From positions 1-54,248 of the forward strand of contig NZ_JTJL01000048.1 of NCBI RefSeq assembly GCF_001678495.1: DNA of 54,248 bases, in the 5' to 3' direction. Under the pieces are notes generated by a model, which saw nothing but the letters and a program-made list of their open reading frames with translations, was not told where the DNA came from and searched no databases. Every line of letters starts with the position of its first letter. Within the stretch, counting starts at the first letter, position 1. The position numbers were made by a program, and so were the translations under genes. Source of the stretch: Gallibacterium salpingitidis. GTDB lineage: Bacteria; Pseudomonadota; Gammaproteobacteria; Enterobacterales; Pasteurellaceae. Below, piece by piece: positions 1-8,512 of this stretch.

Positions 1-11
1 TCAACAGTCTG

Positions 12-39
12 AGGCTGAACACAAAGTTCAGCCTTTTTT
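12..39 (+). terminator. Rho-independent terminator of a gene left of the window
   Basis: A 9-bp perfect stem (AGGCTGAAC / GTTCAGCCT) with a 5-nt loop is followed by a run of five T on the plus strand. Its orientation fits a plus-strand gene ending just left of the window, convergent with fadL. Confidence 0.8.
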
Positions 40-63
40 GTCGCTATTACTACTAGCAGAAAA

Positions 64-1371
64 TTAGAAACGGTAATTTAAGCCTAAACCGTAAAGTGTT
101 GCAGTTGATTTAGAATCAAATGTTCCTGCAATACCATTTTGTTCTTCAGTAAATTTCAAGTTTTTACCTTTAATAAAGGCAAAACCAGCATCAACTGAAA
201 GGTTTGGCGTAAAGCGATAAGTTGCCCCTAAAGTGTACCAAGTACGATCGGTATCTGGAATTGAGATTGAATTATAACCTTTTGGTACAGCACTTTCATC
301 ATGAGCTACACCAGCACGTAATGTTAACTTATCATCTACATCATAGATAAAACCAAGCGCAATACGGGTAGTATCACTAAAGTTTTCATCTTTCTGGAAT
401 AATTGTTGTCCGTCACGATATGCATATAATTCTTTAAAACGGCTCCATTCAGTGCGTTTTACACTATAAGTAACCGCAAACTTTGGTAATAAACGATGGT
501 AACCTGCCACTTCCCAATAAGCTGGTAAAGGTAATGTTAATGAACCTGAACCATTTCCCCCTTTAACACCTAATGCTTGACGAAGTGTAAGAGGTCCTCT
601 CAAACTAGGAATCAATGCAGGAGTTACAGGAATATCTGTTGAATAATCACCATCAAAATCTAGTGATACATGTGAATGATATGATACACCAATACGGTTA
701 TTTTCATTAAACTCATAAACTGCACCAACATTCCAACCATAACCCCAAGTATCACCTTCTAATTTATGTAATACACTAGAATTTTTTAAACCAAGAAGAG
801 ACAAACGTGGATCTAATTGTGATAATCCACCTAAATAACGTTCCACTACTGCATCAGCATATACTGCATTTAATCCTGCACCCACACTAAAATTATTAGT
901 TACACGATAAGCACCACTTAAATTAAAGTTTATTGTGGTTAAATCAGTTTTACCACCAAAAGGACCAGCTGCATAATTGTCATCAAATTCAGTCGCTAAT
1001 CCATAATTAACATTGATGCCACCACCGATAGAAAAACGATCATTGATTGGATAAACACTATAAACATAAGGAAGAACTTCTTTTGTTGCAATATTCTTAT
1101 GGTCAGCATTCCGTCCTAAGAAAGTACCAGTCAAATCAATATTCGGATTTACATAAATTCCACCAACAGAAATTTCAGGACGTTTAAAGAATGTCATTAA
1201 TGCTGGATTTGATGCTACAACAGAAGCATCTTCGGCAATAGCTGCATCACCAGCATAAGCACGACCTAAACCTGAAGTTGAGGTTTCATGTAATTGGAAA
1301 GCAGAAGCGAACGCACCTTGAGATGCCACTGCCACTAAACTTGCAATTAGAGTTTTGGAAAGTAAACGCAT
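64..1371 (-). CDS. fadL: FadL/OmpP1-family outer-membrane transport protein
   Basis: This is a 435-residue outer-membrane beta-barrel of the FadL family, which moves long-chain fatty acids and other hydrophobic molecules across the outer membrane. The first ~22 residues form a Sec signal peptide ending in AFASA. The mature N-terminus runs FQLHETSTSGLGRAYAG and then SNPALM, the conserved hatch region with the NPA motif of FadL. The chain ends in an aromatic residue (LNYRF), as expected for BAM-inserted barrels. AAGGAA lies upstream of the ATG. It is divergent from a yfcZ homologue, the arrangement also found in E. coli. The Haemophilus homologue is called OmpP1, and its substrate range there is less certain than in E. 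coli. Confidence 0.88.
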   Translation of the reverse strand: MRLLSKTLIASLVAVASQGAFASAFQLHETSTSGLGRAYAGDAAIAEDASVVASNPALMTFFKRPEISVGGIYVNPNIDLTGTFLGRNADHKNIATKEVLPYVYSVYPINDRFSIGGGINVNYGLATEFDDNYAAGPFGGKTDLTTINFNLSGAYRVTNNFSVGAGLNAVYADAVVERYLGGLSQLDPRLSLLGLKNSSVLHKLEGDTWGYGWNVGAVYEFNENNRIGVSYHSHVSLDFDGDYSTDIPVTPALIPSLRGPLTLRQALGVKGGNGSGSLTLPLPAYWEVAGYHRLLPKFAVTYSVKRTEWSRFKELYAYRDGQQLFQKDENFSDTTRIALGFIYDVDDKLTLRAGVAHDESAVPKGYNSISIPDTDRTWYTLGATYRFTPNLSVDAGFAFIKGKNLKFTEEQNGIAGTFDSKSTATLYGLGLNYRF

Positions 1372-1500
1372 TGAGTTATTCCTTGTAGTTATAAAAAATA
1401 TTTTAATTTTAAGGCTCGCATATTATGGAAATTTTTACCTTAACTCAATACGATTTATGGTTATCTATACAGTGATTAGACCAGTAGTTCAATTTTACTC

Positions 1501-1514
1501 TTGATATAGATCAA
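1501..1514. promoter_or_regulatory. Perfect FNR-type box between fadL and yfcZ
   Basis: TTGATATAGATCAA matches the FNR consensus TTGAT-N4-ATCAA exactly. It lies 130 bp upstream of the fadL start and 87 bp upstream of the yfcZ-like start, so either gene could be oxygen-regulated. Function is inferred from the motif only. Confidence 0.6.
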
Positions 1515-1600
1515 AATTACGCAACTCTGCACCGTTTTCTCTTTATCTCGTGTTAAAATAAATTTGTTTTTTTATATCTTTTTTTGAAATGGAGTTATTT

Positions 1601-1891
1601 ATGAGCCAAATGAAATGTAAACCTGAAGAAGCAAAAGTATGTTGCTGTGTTGATGTTGGTACAGTAATTGATAATGAAGATTGTAGTGTGAGTTTCAGTC
1701 AAGTGTATGAAAGTGAAGAACAAGCTAAAGAAGCACTTGCTTATTTAACTGAAAAAGCGCGTGCAGCGGAAAGCGATCCTTGTGAAATTAGTAGTGAAAT
1801 TGTTGCAGTTGATGGTGGTTATCAACTTAATGCAAACTTCACTTTCTGTTGCCAAGCAGAAACCATGATTTTCCAACTCTCTACTCGTTAA
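1601..1891 (+). CDS. yfcZ: YfcZ/YiiS family protein (DUF406)
   Basis: A 96-residue soluble protein of the YfcZ/YiiS family, whose function is unknown. The cysteine-rich start (KVCCCVDVGTVIDNEDC), the AYLTEKARAAESDPCEI segment and the FTFCCQAETMIFQL tail are close to what I know of E. coli YfcZ. In E. coli yfcZ also lies next to and divergent from fadL, so the synteny supports the call. An earlier in-frame ATG exists at 1589. I chose 1601 because GGAG at 1591-1594 is correctly spaced for it and overlaps the earlier codon. The repeated CC pairs suggest metal binding or redox sensitivity, but that is inference. Confidence 0.85.
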   Translation: MSQMKCKPEEAKVCCCVDVGTVIDNEDCSVSFSQVYESEEQAKEALAYLTEKARAAESDPCEISSEIVAVDGGYQLNANFTFCCQAETMIFQLSTR

Positions 1892-1911
1892 TTACGAAAA
1901 CTTTTCTTTAT

Positions 1912-1944
1912 ATAGTGTGTAGTTTTACTACACACTATTATTTT
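1912..1944 (+). terminator. Terminator after yfcZ
   Basis: An 11-bp perfect stem (ATAGTGTGTAG / CTACACACTAT) with a TTTTA loop is followed by TATTTT. It sits between the convergent yfcZ-like gene and the lysozyme-inhibitor-like gene. Confidence 0.7.
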
Positions 1945-1952
1945 CAATGCAG

Positions 1953-2660
1953 TTATTTTGTCACAACACACTCTTGCAATAACACTTTATCGTCTGTCGC
2001 AGTTTTACCTAATTGTAGCCACGAGTTAATTTTGCTGGTTTGCCAATCCTCATCCTTTAGCGTATCTAAGCTAAGTAAATATTGCTGATTAGCGAATACT
2101 GGATTATTACTGTTACTCAACTTTTTATCCAATGGTAACAATTGTGTTTTATCTTGCCATAACACCGCCGCTTGCTGTTTTGTATATGTCACAACTAATG
2201 TTTTGCCATTATCGCAACGGTAAGTAATGTGATTAGATGTGGTTTGCTTCTCTTTTTCTAACTGATCTGAAATGATTAATTTAACATTATAAATGCGATG
2301 TTCTTTCGGTTGTTTGCGAGCATCATTACGTGTTTGAAACACACTTAAAATATATTTACCTGAATAAGGTAATAACTGACGACTTGCCGCTAAATCAACT
2401 TGCTTTGTTTTTTTCGCATATGCTAAGGAAAATTGAATCTGTGGATCTTTTTGTAATACTTCTAATTCCGCTAATTGTCCTTTTTTCGCATAAAAGCTAT
2501 AACGATCTACGGCATAGCCTTGGATTGTTCCATTTAACTCTGCATAATTTTCCCCTTTCGGAAATTGCACATTGAAGTTATTTTCGGTAACAGCCGCATT
2601 CACCGTACCAATTTGCAAACAAGCCACTAACGCCACAATTGCTACTGTTTTTAATTTCAT
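1953..2660 (-). CDS. Secreted putative two-domain lysozyme inhibitor (PliG-like plus MliC-like)
   Basis: A 235-residue secreted protein. Residues 1-22 are a signal peptide ending in VNA. Residues ~27-130 have the pattern of the periplasmic g-type lysozyme inhibitor PliG: a start like VQFPKGENYAEL, then IQGYAVDRYSFYAKKGQ, then a segment with GKYILSVFQTRNDARK. Residues ~140-235 resemble MliC/PliC c-type inhibitors: ITYRCDNGKTLVVTY, a valine-leucine strand with LLPL, and a closing LLQEC whose cysteine could pair with that of YRC. The fusion is inferred from remembered family patterns and the MliC half is divergent. A longer frame reaches 2705, but GGGAG just upstream of 2660 and the signal peptide fix this start. 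The gene lies 22 nt after the rplT terminator, so read-through may feed it. Confidence 0.55.
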   Translation of the reverse strand: MKLKTVAIVALVACLQIGTVNAAVTENNFNVQFPKGENYAELNGTIQGYAVDRYSFYAKKGQLAELEVLQKDPQIQFSLAYAKKTKQVDLAASRQLLPYSGKYILSVFQTRNDARKQPKEHRIYNVKLIISDQLEKEKQTTSNHITYRCDNGKTLVVTYTKQQAAVLWQDKTQLLPLDKKLSNSNNPVFANQQYLLSLDTLKDEDWQTSKINSWLQLGKTATDDKVLLQECVVTK

Positions 2661-2681
2661 CGTTATTCTCCCTTTGATAAT

Positions 2682-2710
2682 AAAAAAGGATAGTGTTATT
2701 ACCACTATCC
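2682..2710 (-). terminator. Terminator of infC-rpmI-rplT
   Basis: On the minus strand GGATAGTG / CACTATCC pairs with a 7-nt loop and is followed by six T. It lies 29 nt past the rplT stop and just before the ribosome site of the next minus-strand gene. Confidence 0.8.
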
Positions 2711-2739
2711 CTTCTCACGAACTAAAATAATTCGGTTAA

Positions 2740-3108
<369 letters not shown>

Positions 3109-3152
3109 CTATTTGTACTTAAAAAATAACGAAACGTTCGCAAAACCGTAGG

Positions 3153-3350
3153 TTATGCGTATGGTAAACAAGCTACGACTAAAACTTGGTCTGCTTTCGC
3201 AACCATTGATTTATGACGTAAATGACGTTTACGTTTAGTTGATTTCTTAGTCAAAATATGACGAAGATGAGATTGTTTACGTTTAAAACCGCCAGTTCCA
3301 GTTTTTTTGAAACGTTTAGCAGCACCACGTACTGTTTTAATTTTAGGCAT
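3153..3350 (-). CDS. rpmI: 50S ribosomal protein L35
   Basis: Ribosomal protein L35, 65 residues, very basic, starting [20 protein letters not shown] and ending in a basic block ([13 protein letters not shown]). An open frame extends 12 codons upstream to 3386, but the family always begins MPKIKT, which sets the start at 3350. It lies between infC (102 nt upstream) and rplT (59 nt downstream), the standard operon order. In E. coli the L20 repressor site is at the start of this gene. Confidence 0.96.
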   Translation of the reverse strand: MPKIKTVRGAAKRFKKTGTGGFKRKQSHLRHILTKKSTKRKRHLRHKSMVAKADQVLVVACLPYA

Positions 3351-3452
3351 GAGTTTAACTCCGCATTGTTTACTATTAATCACCAATAATTAGGCGAATA
3401 AAAAGTAACGATTAATTGATCGTTACTTCTATTACTTGAGTTGCACTAATTA

Positions 3453-3995
3453 TTATTTCTTTTTCGGGGCAAGTACCATCACCATTTGGCGACCTTCGAT
3501 CTTAGATGGTTCAGATTCAACGACAGCTAAATCTGCTAAATCTGCTTTAATACGATCTAACATCTCGATACCAATTTGTTGATGAGCCAATTCACGACCA
3601 CGGAAACGTAGCGTAATCTTGGTTTTATCCCCATCTTCTAAAAAGCGAATCAGGCTGCGTAGTTTTACCTGATAGTCGCCTTCGTCAGTTCCTGGACGGA
3701 ACTTAATCTCTTTTACTTGAACTACTTTCTGCTTTTTCTTTTGCTCTTTTGCAGTTTTGCTCTTTTCATAGAGGAACTTACCGTAATTCATAATGCGACA
3801 CACTGGTGGCTCAGCATTAGGGCTTATTTCAACTAGATCAAGATCGGCTTGTTCCGCCATTTCCAACGCTTGTTGGATAGATACGATACCCGCTTGTTCA
3901 CCATCTTGGTCAATTAAGCGGACTTCCTTCACACGAATTTCATCATTAATACGATTCGGGCGATTAGTTGCTGGGGCTTTTTTTACGGTTTTAAT
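3453..3995 (-). CDS. infC: Translation initiation factor IF-3 (AUU start)
   Basis: IF-3 binds the 30S subunit, discriminates the start codon and initiator tRNA, and keeps subunits apart. The obvious open frame starts at GTG 3932, but the protein then lacks its N-terminus. Read back in frame, an ATT at 3993-3995 gives [20 protein letters not shown] before VKEVRL, matching the known family start and a total of 180 residues, as in E. coli. AGAGGA lies 9 nt upstream of the ATT. An AUU start is the known device by which IF-3 limits its own synthesis. The YGKFLYEK linker region and the C-terminal [13 protein letters not shown] segment are intact. It is first gene of infC-rpmI-rplT; thrS, which precedes infC in E. 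coli, is absent here. Confidence 0.95.
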   Translation of the reverse strand: MKTVKKAPATNRPNRINDEIRVKEVRLIDQDGEQAGIVSIQQALEMAEQADLDLVEISPNAEPPVCRIMNYGKFLYEKSKTAKEQKKKQKVVQVKEIKFRPGTDEGDYQVKLRSLIRFLEDGDKTKITLRFRGRELAHQQIGIEMLDRIKADLADLAVVESEPSKIEGRQMVMVLAPKKK

Positions 3996-4031
3996 AGTCT
4001 TGTTCCTCTAATAATTTCACTTACAACTGCA

Positions 4032-4099
4032 CTGCTTTCTTTACAATTTTTCTTAAGCAGAAGTTCTATTTATAAATAGTTTGCCTGTTCTTTGGCAAA
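4032..4099 (-). promoter_or_regulatory. Structured 5' leader of infC
   Basis: Reading toward infC, three inverted repeats follow one another: TTTGCC/GGCAAA with an 8-nt loop (4080-4099), the perfect palindrome CTATTTATAAATAG (4066-4079), and CTGCTT/AAGCAG enclosing 17 nt (4032-4060). They lie 37-104 nt upstream of the AUU start. Such stacking suggests a structured regulatory leader, but no function is known to me. Confidence 0.35.
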
Positions 4100-4228
4100 A
4101 AACGTGCAAATTCTATAAGATTTCAGTTAAGGTTGCAATAACAACTCTAGCTCTCTCTTGTATTTTTCCTCAATAATAATCCTATTCCGACCAGTTTTTC
4201 GGTAAGAAGCAATAAAATTGTTAATTTT

Positions 4229-5230
4229 TTATACTTGAGTGATCCCAAAATGGCGATAAGTATGTGAGGTAGCAATACGACCTCTTGGTGTACGCTGTAA
4301 AAAACCTTGTTGGATTAAATAAGGTTCTAACACATCTTCGATCGTTTCTTTCTCTTCACCAATTGCCGCTGCGAGATTATCTAAACCCACTGGGCCGCCA
4401 TCAAAACGTTCGATAATTGCCATTAATAATTTGCGATCCATAAAGTCGAAACCTTCTGAATCAATATCCAACATACTTAATGCTGATTTGGCAACTTCTT
4501 GTGAAATAAAGCCGCCATTTTTTACATCGGCATAATCTCGTACACGACGCAATAAACGATTAACAATCCGCGGTGTACCACGAGAACGTCTAGCAATTTC
4601 GTGTGCCGCTTCATCGGCGATTTGCAAATTAAGACAGTTGGCACTGCGCATTACAATCGAGGTTAAATCAGGAATTGAATAAAATTCTAGGCGTTGCACA
4701 ATACCAAAACGATCTCGTAACGGTGAAGTTAACGAACCTGCTCTGGTTGTTGCTCCCACCAAGGTAAACGGTGGTAAATCCAATTTGATCGAACGCGCTG
4801 CCGGCCCTTCACCAATCATAATATCCAATTGATAATCTTCCATTGCTGGATAAAGTACTTCCTCAATTGCTGGCGATAAGCGGTGAATTTCATCAATAAA
4901 TAAAACATCGTGCGGTTCAAGATTTGTCAGCATAGCGGCAAGATCGCCCGCTTTTTCAAGAACAGGCCCTGAAGTAGTCCGAATATTAACGCCCATTTCA
5001 TTAGCGACAATATTTGCTAATGTAGTTTTACCTAACCCAGGTGGTCCAAAGATTAATAGATGATCTAAAGCATCTTGGCGCATTTTGGCTGCTTTGATAA
5101 AAATATCCATCTGCTCACGTACATGTGGCTGTCCGACATAATCTTGTAATAATTTAGGGCGAATTGCGCGATCAATATACTCTTCTTCTGCTTTAGCGGT
5201 TGGACTAATAATGCGATCTACTTCAATCAT
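4229..5230 (-). CDS. ruvB: Holliday junction branch-migration helicase RuvB
   Basis: RuvB is the AAA+ motor that forms hexameric rings on either side of a RuvA-bound Holliday junction and drives branch migration. It has 333 residues, near the usual 336. Walker A is [11 protein letters not shown], Walker B is [10 protein letters not shown], sensor 1 is VGATTRAG, and the arginine-finger region [13 protein letters not shown] follows. The C-terminal winged helix ends with [10 protein letters not shown] and YRHFGI, as in other RuvB proteins. It starts 18 nt after ruvA and is co-transcribed with it. ruvC is not adjacent. Confidence 0.97.
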   Translation of the reverse strand: MIEVDRIISPTAKAEEEYIDRAIRPKLLQDYVGQPHVREQMDIFIKAAKMRQDALDHLLIFGPPGLGKTTLANIVANEMGVNIRTTSGPVLEKAGDLAAMLTNLEPHDVLFIDEIHRLSPAIEEVLYPAMEDYQLDIMIGEGPAARSIKLDLPPFTLVGATTRAGSLTSPLRDRFGIVQRLEFYSIPDLTSIVMRSANCLNLQIADEAAHEIARRSRGTPRIVNRLLRRVRDYADVKNGGFISQEVAKSALSMLDIDSEGFDFMDRKLLMAIIERFDGGPVGLDNLAAAIGEEKETIEDVLEPYLIQQGFLQRTPRGRIATSHTYRHFGITQV

Positions 5231-5248
5231 CTTTTCTACCGTTTTGTA

Positions 5249-5866
5249 TTACAGCGCATTTTTTAATGCTTCACGAATTAATTGTTCACTGTTGAGATCT
5301 GGCTGTGCAACTCGTTTCACCATTTTTTCCGCTTCTGTTGGTTTATAACCTAAAGCGACTAATGCAGAAATTGCATCGTCCACTGGCGAAGATTCCGCCA
5401 TCACAATAGGTTCATCCATTGTTGCACCAACTTTCTTCTCAACAAAGAAATCTTCTTGTGGATACTGTTTAAATTTGCCTTTTAATTCTACCAGTAAACG
5501 CTCTGCTGTTTTCTTACCTACACCAGGAATTTTGACTAATTTTGATAACTCTTCATGCTCAATTGCATAAGCAAATTCACTCACTGACATCGCCGATAAA
5601 ATTGCTAATGCCAATTTAGGACCAACACCATTTGTTTTAATCAATTCACGAAATAATGTGCGATCTTGTTTTTGATAAAAACCGAATAAGAGATGGGCAT
5701 CTTCCCTAACCACTAAATGCGTATAAAGCGTGGTTTCCATATTAATTTCTGGCAGATGATAAAAACTTGTCATTGGTAATAACAACTCATAACCGACACC
5801 ATTAACATCTAACAAGATTTCTGGCGGTGACTTCTCTAACAAAATACCTCGTAAATGCCCAATCAT
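5249..5866 (-). CDS. ruvA: Holliday junction DNA-binding protein RuvA
   Basis: RuvA binds four-way junctions as a tetramer and recruits RuvB. It has 205 residues. The N-terminal OB fold begins [12 protein letters not shown]. Two helix-hairpin-helix motifs follow, [11 protein letters not shown] and [18 protein letters not shown], and a C-terminal RuvB-binding three-helix domain ([16 protein letters not shown]) closes the chain. The open frame reaches back to 5923, but the family start MIGxLRG and the GAGG upstream of 5866 fix the start. A LexA-like box lies 44 bp upstream, consistent with the known SOS control of ruvAB. Confidence 0.96.
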   Translation of the reverse strand: MIGHLRGILLEKSPPEILLDVNGVGYELLLPMTSFYHLPEINMETTLYTHLVVREDAHLLFGFYQKQDRTLFRELIKTNGVGPKLALAILSAMSVSEFAYAIEHEELSKLVKIPGVGKKTAERLLVELKGKFKQYPQEDFFVEKKVGATMDEPIVMAESSPVDDAISALVALGYKPTEAEKMVKRVAQPDLNSEQLIREALKNAL

Positions 5867-5909
5867 TATACTCAACCTCACAAAAAAACTGCTGCATAGC
5901 ATACAAGAA

Positions 5910-5929
5910 AACTGTATAAACATCCAGTA
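5910..5929. promoter_or_regulatory. LexA-like SOS box upstream of ruvAB
   Basis: AACTGTATAAACATCCAGTA matches the LexA consensus (CTGT-N8-ACAG within TACTGTATATATATACAGTA) at 16 of 20 positions, with CCAG in place of ACAG in one half. It is 44 bp upstream of ruvA, a gene pair under LexA control in E. coli. Confidence 0.6.
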
Positions 5930-6050
5930 ACTTTAATCAAGCCATTTTCGCTATAACAACAATTGATCAATTCTTTTAGAAAAAGGTTTTACACGCTTCT
6001 AATGAATGCCGATAATACATAACAATAAAAAAAGAAAATGGATATCAGGC

Positions 6051-6947
6051 ATGAAAAATATTAATGGTAGCGGTGAAATTATACTCTTTTTTGTTTCTAT
6101 TTTAGCGGCAGCAGGTTGGTTCTTTTCAAAATATGCTTTAGTTGGCTTTCCACCCGTTGGTTTTATTGGTTTACGTTTCTTCTCTGCTGCACTAATTTTC
6201 TTCCCTTTTGCCTATCCACAATTTAAGCGTTTAACTCATTCTGAAATTTTGCGTGCACTCTCTACTGGCTTAGTATTTGCGATTTTTATGGCGACTTGGA
6301 TTATCGCTATTACCTTTAATAATAATTTAGGTTCTGGTGCCTTTTTATTAAGTGTATCAATGTTATTAGCCCCATTAATTTCTTGGCTAGTCTTTCGTAA
6401 TAAACCATTGCGTACTTTCTGGATTGCTTTACCAACTGCGCTATGCGGTGTCTATTTATTAGCAAATTCTAAAGGAGATTTTCACTTTTCACTCGATAGT
6501 TCATTATATTTACTGGCGTCATTATTCTCTGCCATTTATTTCGTATTACATAATCAATATTCCAAGTCCATTGCCCCTTTACCGCTAACTACATTACAAC
6601 TTGCGGTTGTTGGTGTGCTTTGTTTATCTTACTCTTTACTTACCGAAGAGTGGCAAAGTGAGATCCCTTCATCAGCAATTGGTTGGTTAGCAACCAGTGT
6701 CTTAATTGGTACTAATTTCCGTTATATGTTACAAACTATCGGACAGCGCTACTGCCATATTGCAAATGCCTCAATTATTATGCTGCTTGAACCGGTTTGG
6801 ACAATTATTTTGAGCGTAATTTTACTCGGCGAACAACTGACAACAGTGAAAATTATCGGTAGCGCTTTAATCTTATCGGCATTATTAATTTATCGAATTC
6901 AAAATTTACTTGGTTTACTCAAAGGTAGAAATCGACAATCTACTTGA
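6051..6947 (+). CDS. EamA/DMT-superfamily transporter
   Basis: An inner-membrane protein of about 298 residues with roughly ten hydrophobic segments in two repeated halves, typical of the EamA (drug/metabolite transporter) family. These proteins export or import amino acids, metabolites or drugs; the substrate cannot be read from sequence. The second half contains the usual ANASIIMLLEPVWTIILSVILLGE signature, with glutamate and proline in the EP pair and GE after the next helix. An in-frame ATG at 6006 would add 15 polar residues. I prefer 6051 because the protein then begins close to the first helix, but neither start has a strong ribosome site. It is transcribed away from ruvAB and may form a run with ogt and rlmJ. 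Confidence 0.75.
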   Translation: MKNINGSGEIILFFVSILAAAGWFFSKYALVGFPPVGFIGLRFFSAALIFFPFAYPQFKRLTHSEILRALSTGLVFAIFMATWIIAITFNNNLGSGAFLLSVSMLLAPLISWLVFRNKPLRTFWIALPTALCGVYLLANSKGDFHFSLDSSLYLLASLFSAIYFVLHNQYSKSIAPLPLTTLQLAVVGVLCLSYSLLTEEWQSEIPSSAIGWLATSVLIGTNFRYMLQTIGQRYCHIANASIIMLLEPVWTIILSVILLGEQLTTVKIIGSALILSALLIYRIQNLLGLLKGRNRQST

Positions 6948-7006
6948 GAACTAACCAATTTTTTCGCAAAATAGCGTCTTTTTTGTGCTTCCATAAGAGG
7001 GAAAAA

Positions 7007-7549
7007 ATGAAAGAACAGATCTTTTTACAAACAATGGATTCCCCTGTGGGAAAATTACAACTATTAGCACATCAACACCATTTAATTGGTATTTTGTTCA
7101 CTGCTGAATTTGAGCGGCAAAGTGAACATTGGTTAGTCACTGATCATCATCCTGTTTTACAACAAACAGAACAGGCACTGCATAACTATTTTGCAGGACA
7201 ACAAGATGCGTTTGTTGATCTACCATTAAAATTACTAGGTACAGAGTTTCAGCAAGCTGTTTGGCAGCAACTATTACAAATTCCATTTGGACAAACAGCA
7301 ACTTACGCTGATATTGCCACTCGTATTGGTAAACCTAAAGCAGTACGTGCTGTAGGTGGTGCCGTTGGACGTAATCCAATTAGTATTATTGTGCCTTGCC
7401 ATCGTATTTTAGGGAAACAGCAACAATTAACAGGGTTTGGCGGTGGTTTGCCTGTAAAACGTTATCTACTTAAACACGAAAATATTACCTTTATTGATAA
7501 GGGTATTGAGTTTGTTACTCCTAAACATTGGAATCGATTAGAAAAATAA
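7007..7549 (+). CDS. ogt: Methylated-DNA-protein-cysteine methyltransferase
   Basis: A suicide DNA-repair protein that transfers the alkyl group from O6-alkylguanine or O4-alkylthymine to its own cysteine. It has 180 residues. The active-site motif is IIVPCHRI, preceded by the helix-turn-helix region with QTATYADIATRIGKPKAVRAVG and the arginine finger in that helix. The C-terminal LTGFGGGLPVKRYLLKHE is family-typical. The frame extends upstream to 6944 and overlaps the transporter, but GAGGG seven nt before 7007 and the family N-terminus support 7007. The length and single domain fit Ogt rather than Ada. Confidence 0.92.
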   Translation: MKEQIFLQTMDSPVGKLQLLAHQHHLIGILFTAEFERQSEHWLVTDHHPVLQQTEQALHNYFAGQQDAFVDLPLKLLGTEFQQAVWQQLLQIPFGQTATYADIATRIGKPKAVRAVGGAVGRNPISIIVPCHRILGKQQQLTGFGGGLPVKRYLLKHENITFIDKGIEFVTPKHWNRLEK

Positions 7550-7559
7550 GAGGATTTTT

Positions 7560-8402
7560 ATGCTAAGTTATCGCCACAGTTTTCACGCTGGCAACTATGC
7601 TGATGTATTAAAACATATTGTGCAATTATTAATTTTGGAAGCCTTACAACAAAAAGAAAAAGGCTTTCTTTATTTAGATACTCACGCTGGTGCAGGGCTT
7701 TATTCATTACAAAGCTTTGAAGCTGAAAAAACAGCAGAATTTGTTGACGGTATTGGCGCGTTATGGGAACGACAAGATGTGCCAGAGATTGTGCAATACT
7801 ATCTAGCACAAATTAAAAAAGTGAATAATTCTGGCAAATTACGCTTTTATCCGGGATCGCCATTATTAGCGGCAAATCTATTACGCCCGCAAGATCGCGC
7901 TATTCTTACCGAAATCCATCCTAGCGATTATCCACTATTACGTAAAAATATGCTTAAAAGCCAAAATGTTCAGGTTAAATTAGAAAATGGCTTTCAACAG
8001 CTAAAATCTGCATTACCGCCAAAAGAACGTCGTGGTTTTATTTTGATCGATCCGCCTTATGAATTAAAAGAAGATTATCAGTTAGTCGTAGAAGCTATCA
8101 TTGAGGGCTATAAACGTTTTGCAACAGGTACTTATGCTATTTGGTATCCGGTGGTTTTACGCCAACAAGTGAAAAAAATGATCCACGCATTTGAAGCGAC
8201 ACAAATTCGTAAAATCTTACAAATTGAGTTAGGAATTCGTCCTGATACAGCACAACGTGGTATGACGGCAAGCGGAATGATTGTAATTAATCCACCTTGG
8301 AAACTCGAAAGCCAAATGAAAGAGGTATTGCCTTATTTGACAAAAGTATTAGCGCCAGAAGGAACCGGACATTGGTCAGTCAATTGGATCACACCAGAGT
8401 AA
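7560..8402 (+). CDS. rlmJ: 23S rRNA (adenine-2030-N6)-methyltransferase
   Basis: RlmJ methylates A2030 in domain V of 23S rRNA using S-adenosylmethionine. It has 280 residues, the same as E. coli RlmJ. It begins MLSYRHSFHAGNYADVLKH, the hallmark start. The SAM-binding motif is LDTHAGAGLY near residue 40, and the N6-adenine methyltransferase signature DPPYE lies near residue 165. It is 10 nt after ogt with AGAGGA as ribosome site, so the two are probably co-transcribed. gor follows, the same neighbour as in E. coli. Confidence 0.95.
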   Translation: MLSYRHSFHAGNYADVLKHIVQLLILEALQQKEKGFLYLDTHAGAGLYSLQSFEAEKTAEFVDGIGALWERQDVPEIVQYYLAQIKKVNNSGKLRFYPGSPLLAANLLRPQDRAILTEIHPSDYPLLRKNMLKSQNVQVKLENGFQQLKSALPPKERRGFILIDPPYELKEDYQLVVEAIIEGYKRFATGTYAIWYPVVLRQQVKKMIHAFEATQIRKILQIELGIRPDTAQRGMTASGMIVINPPWKLESQMKEVLPYLTKVLAPEGTGHWSVNWITPE

Positions 8403-8512
8403 ATCGCTATTACCGATTAAACTGATTTATCGTAACAGTTGGTATCACTGACTGAATTTGGTCAAAATACACATACTTGAACAGAACCTAATAAAATATA
8501 GGAGAAAGTATA

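Noticed and set aside
3453..3932. infC starting at GTG 3932
   Set aside because: This start removes the conserved N-terminal residues of IF-3; the in-frame ATT at 3993-3995 with a ribosome site restores them.
7558..7809. Minus-strand frame of 83 codons opposite rlmJ
   Set aside because: Antisense shadow of a clear, conserved gene; no ribosome site and no family likeness.
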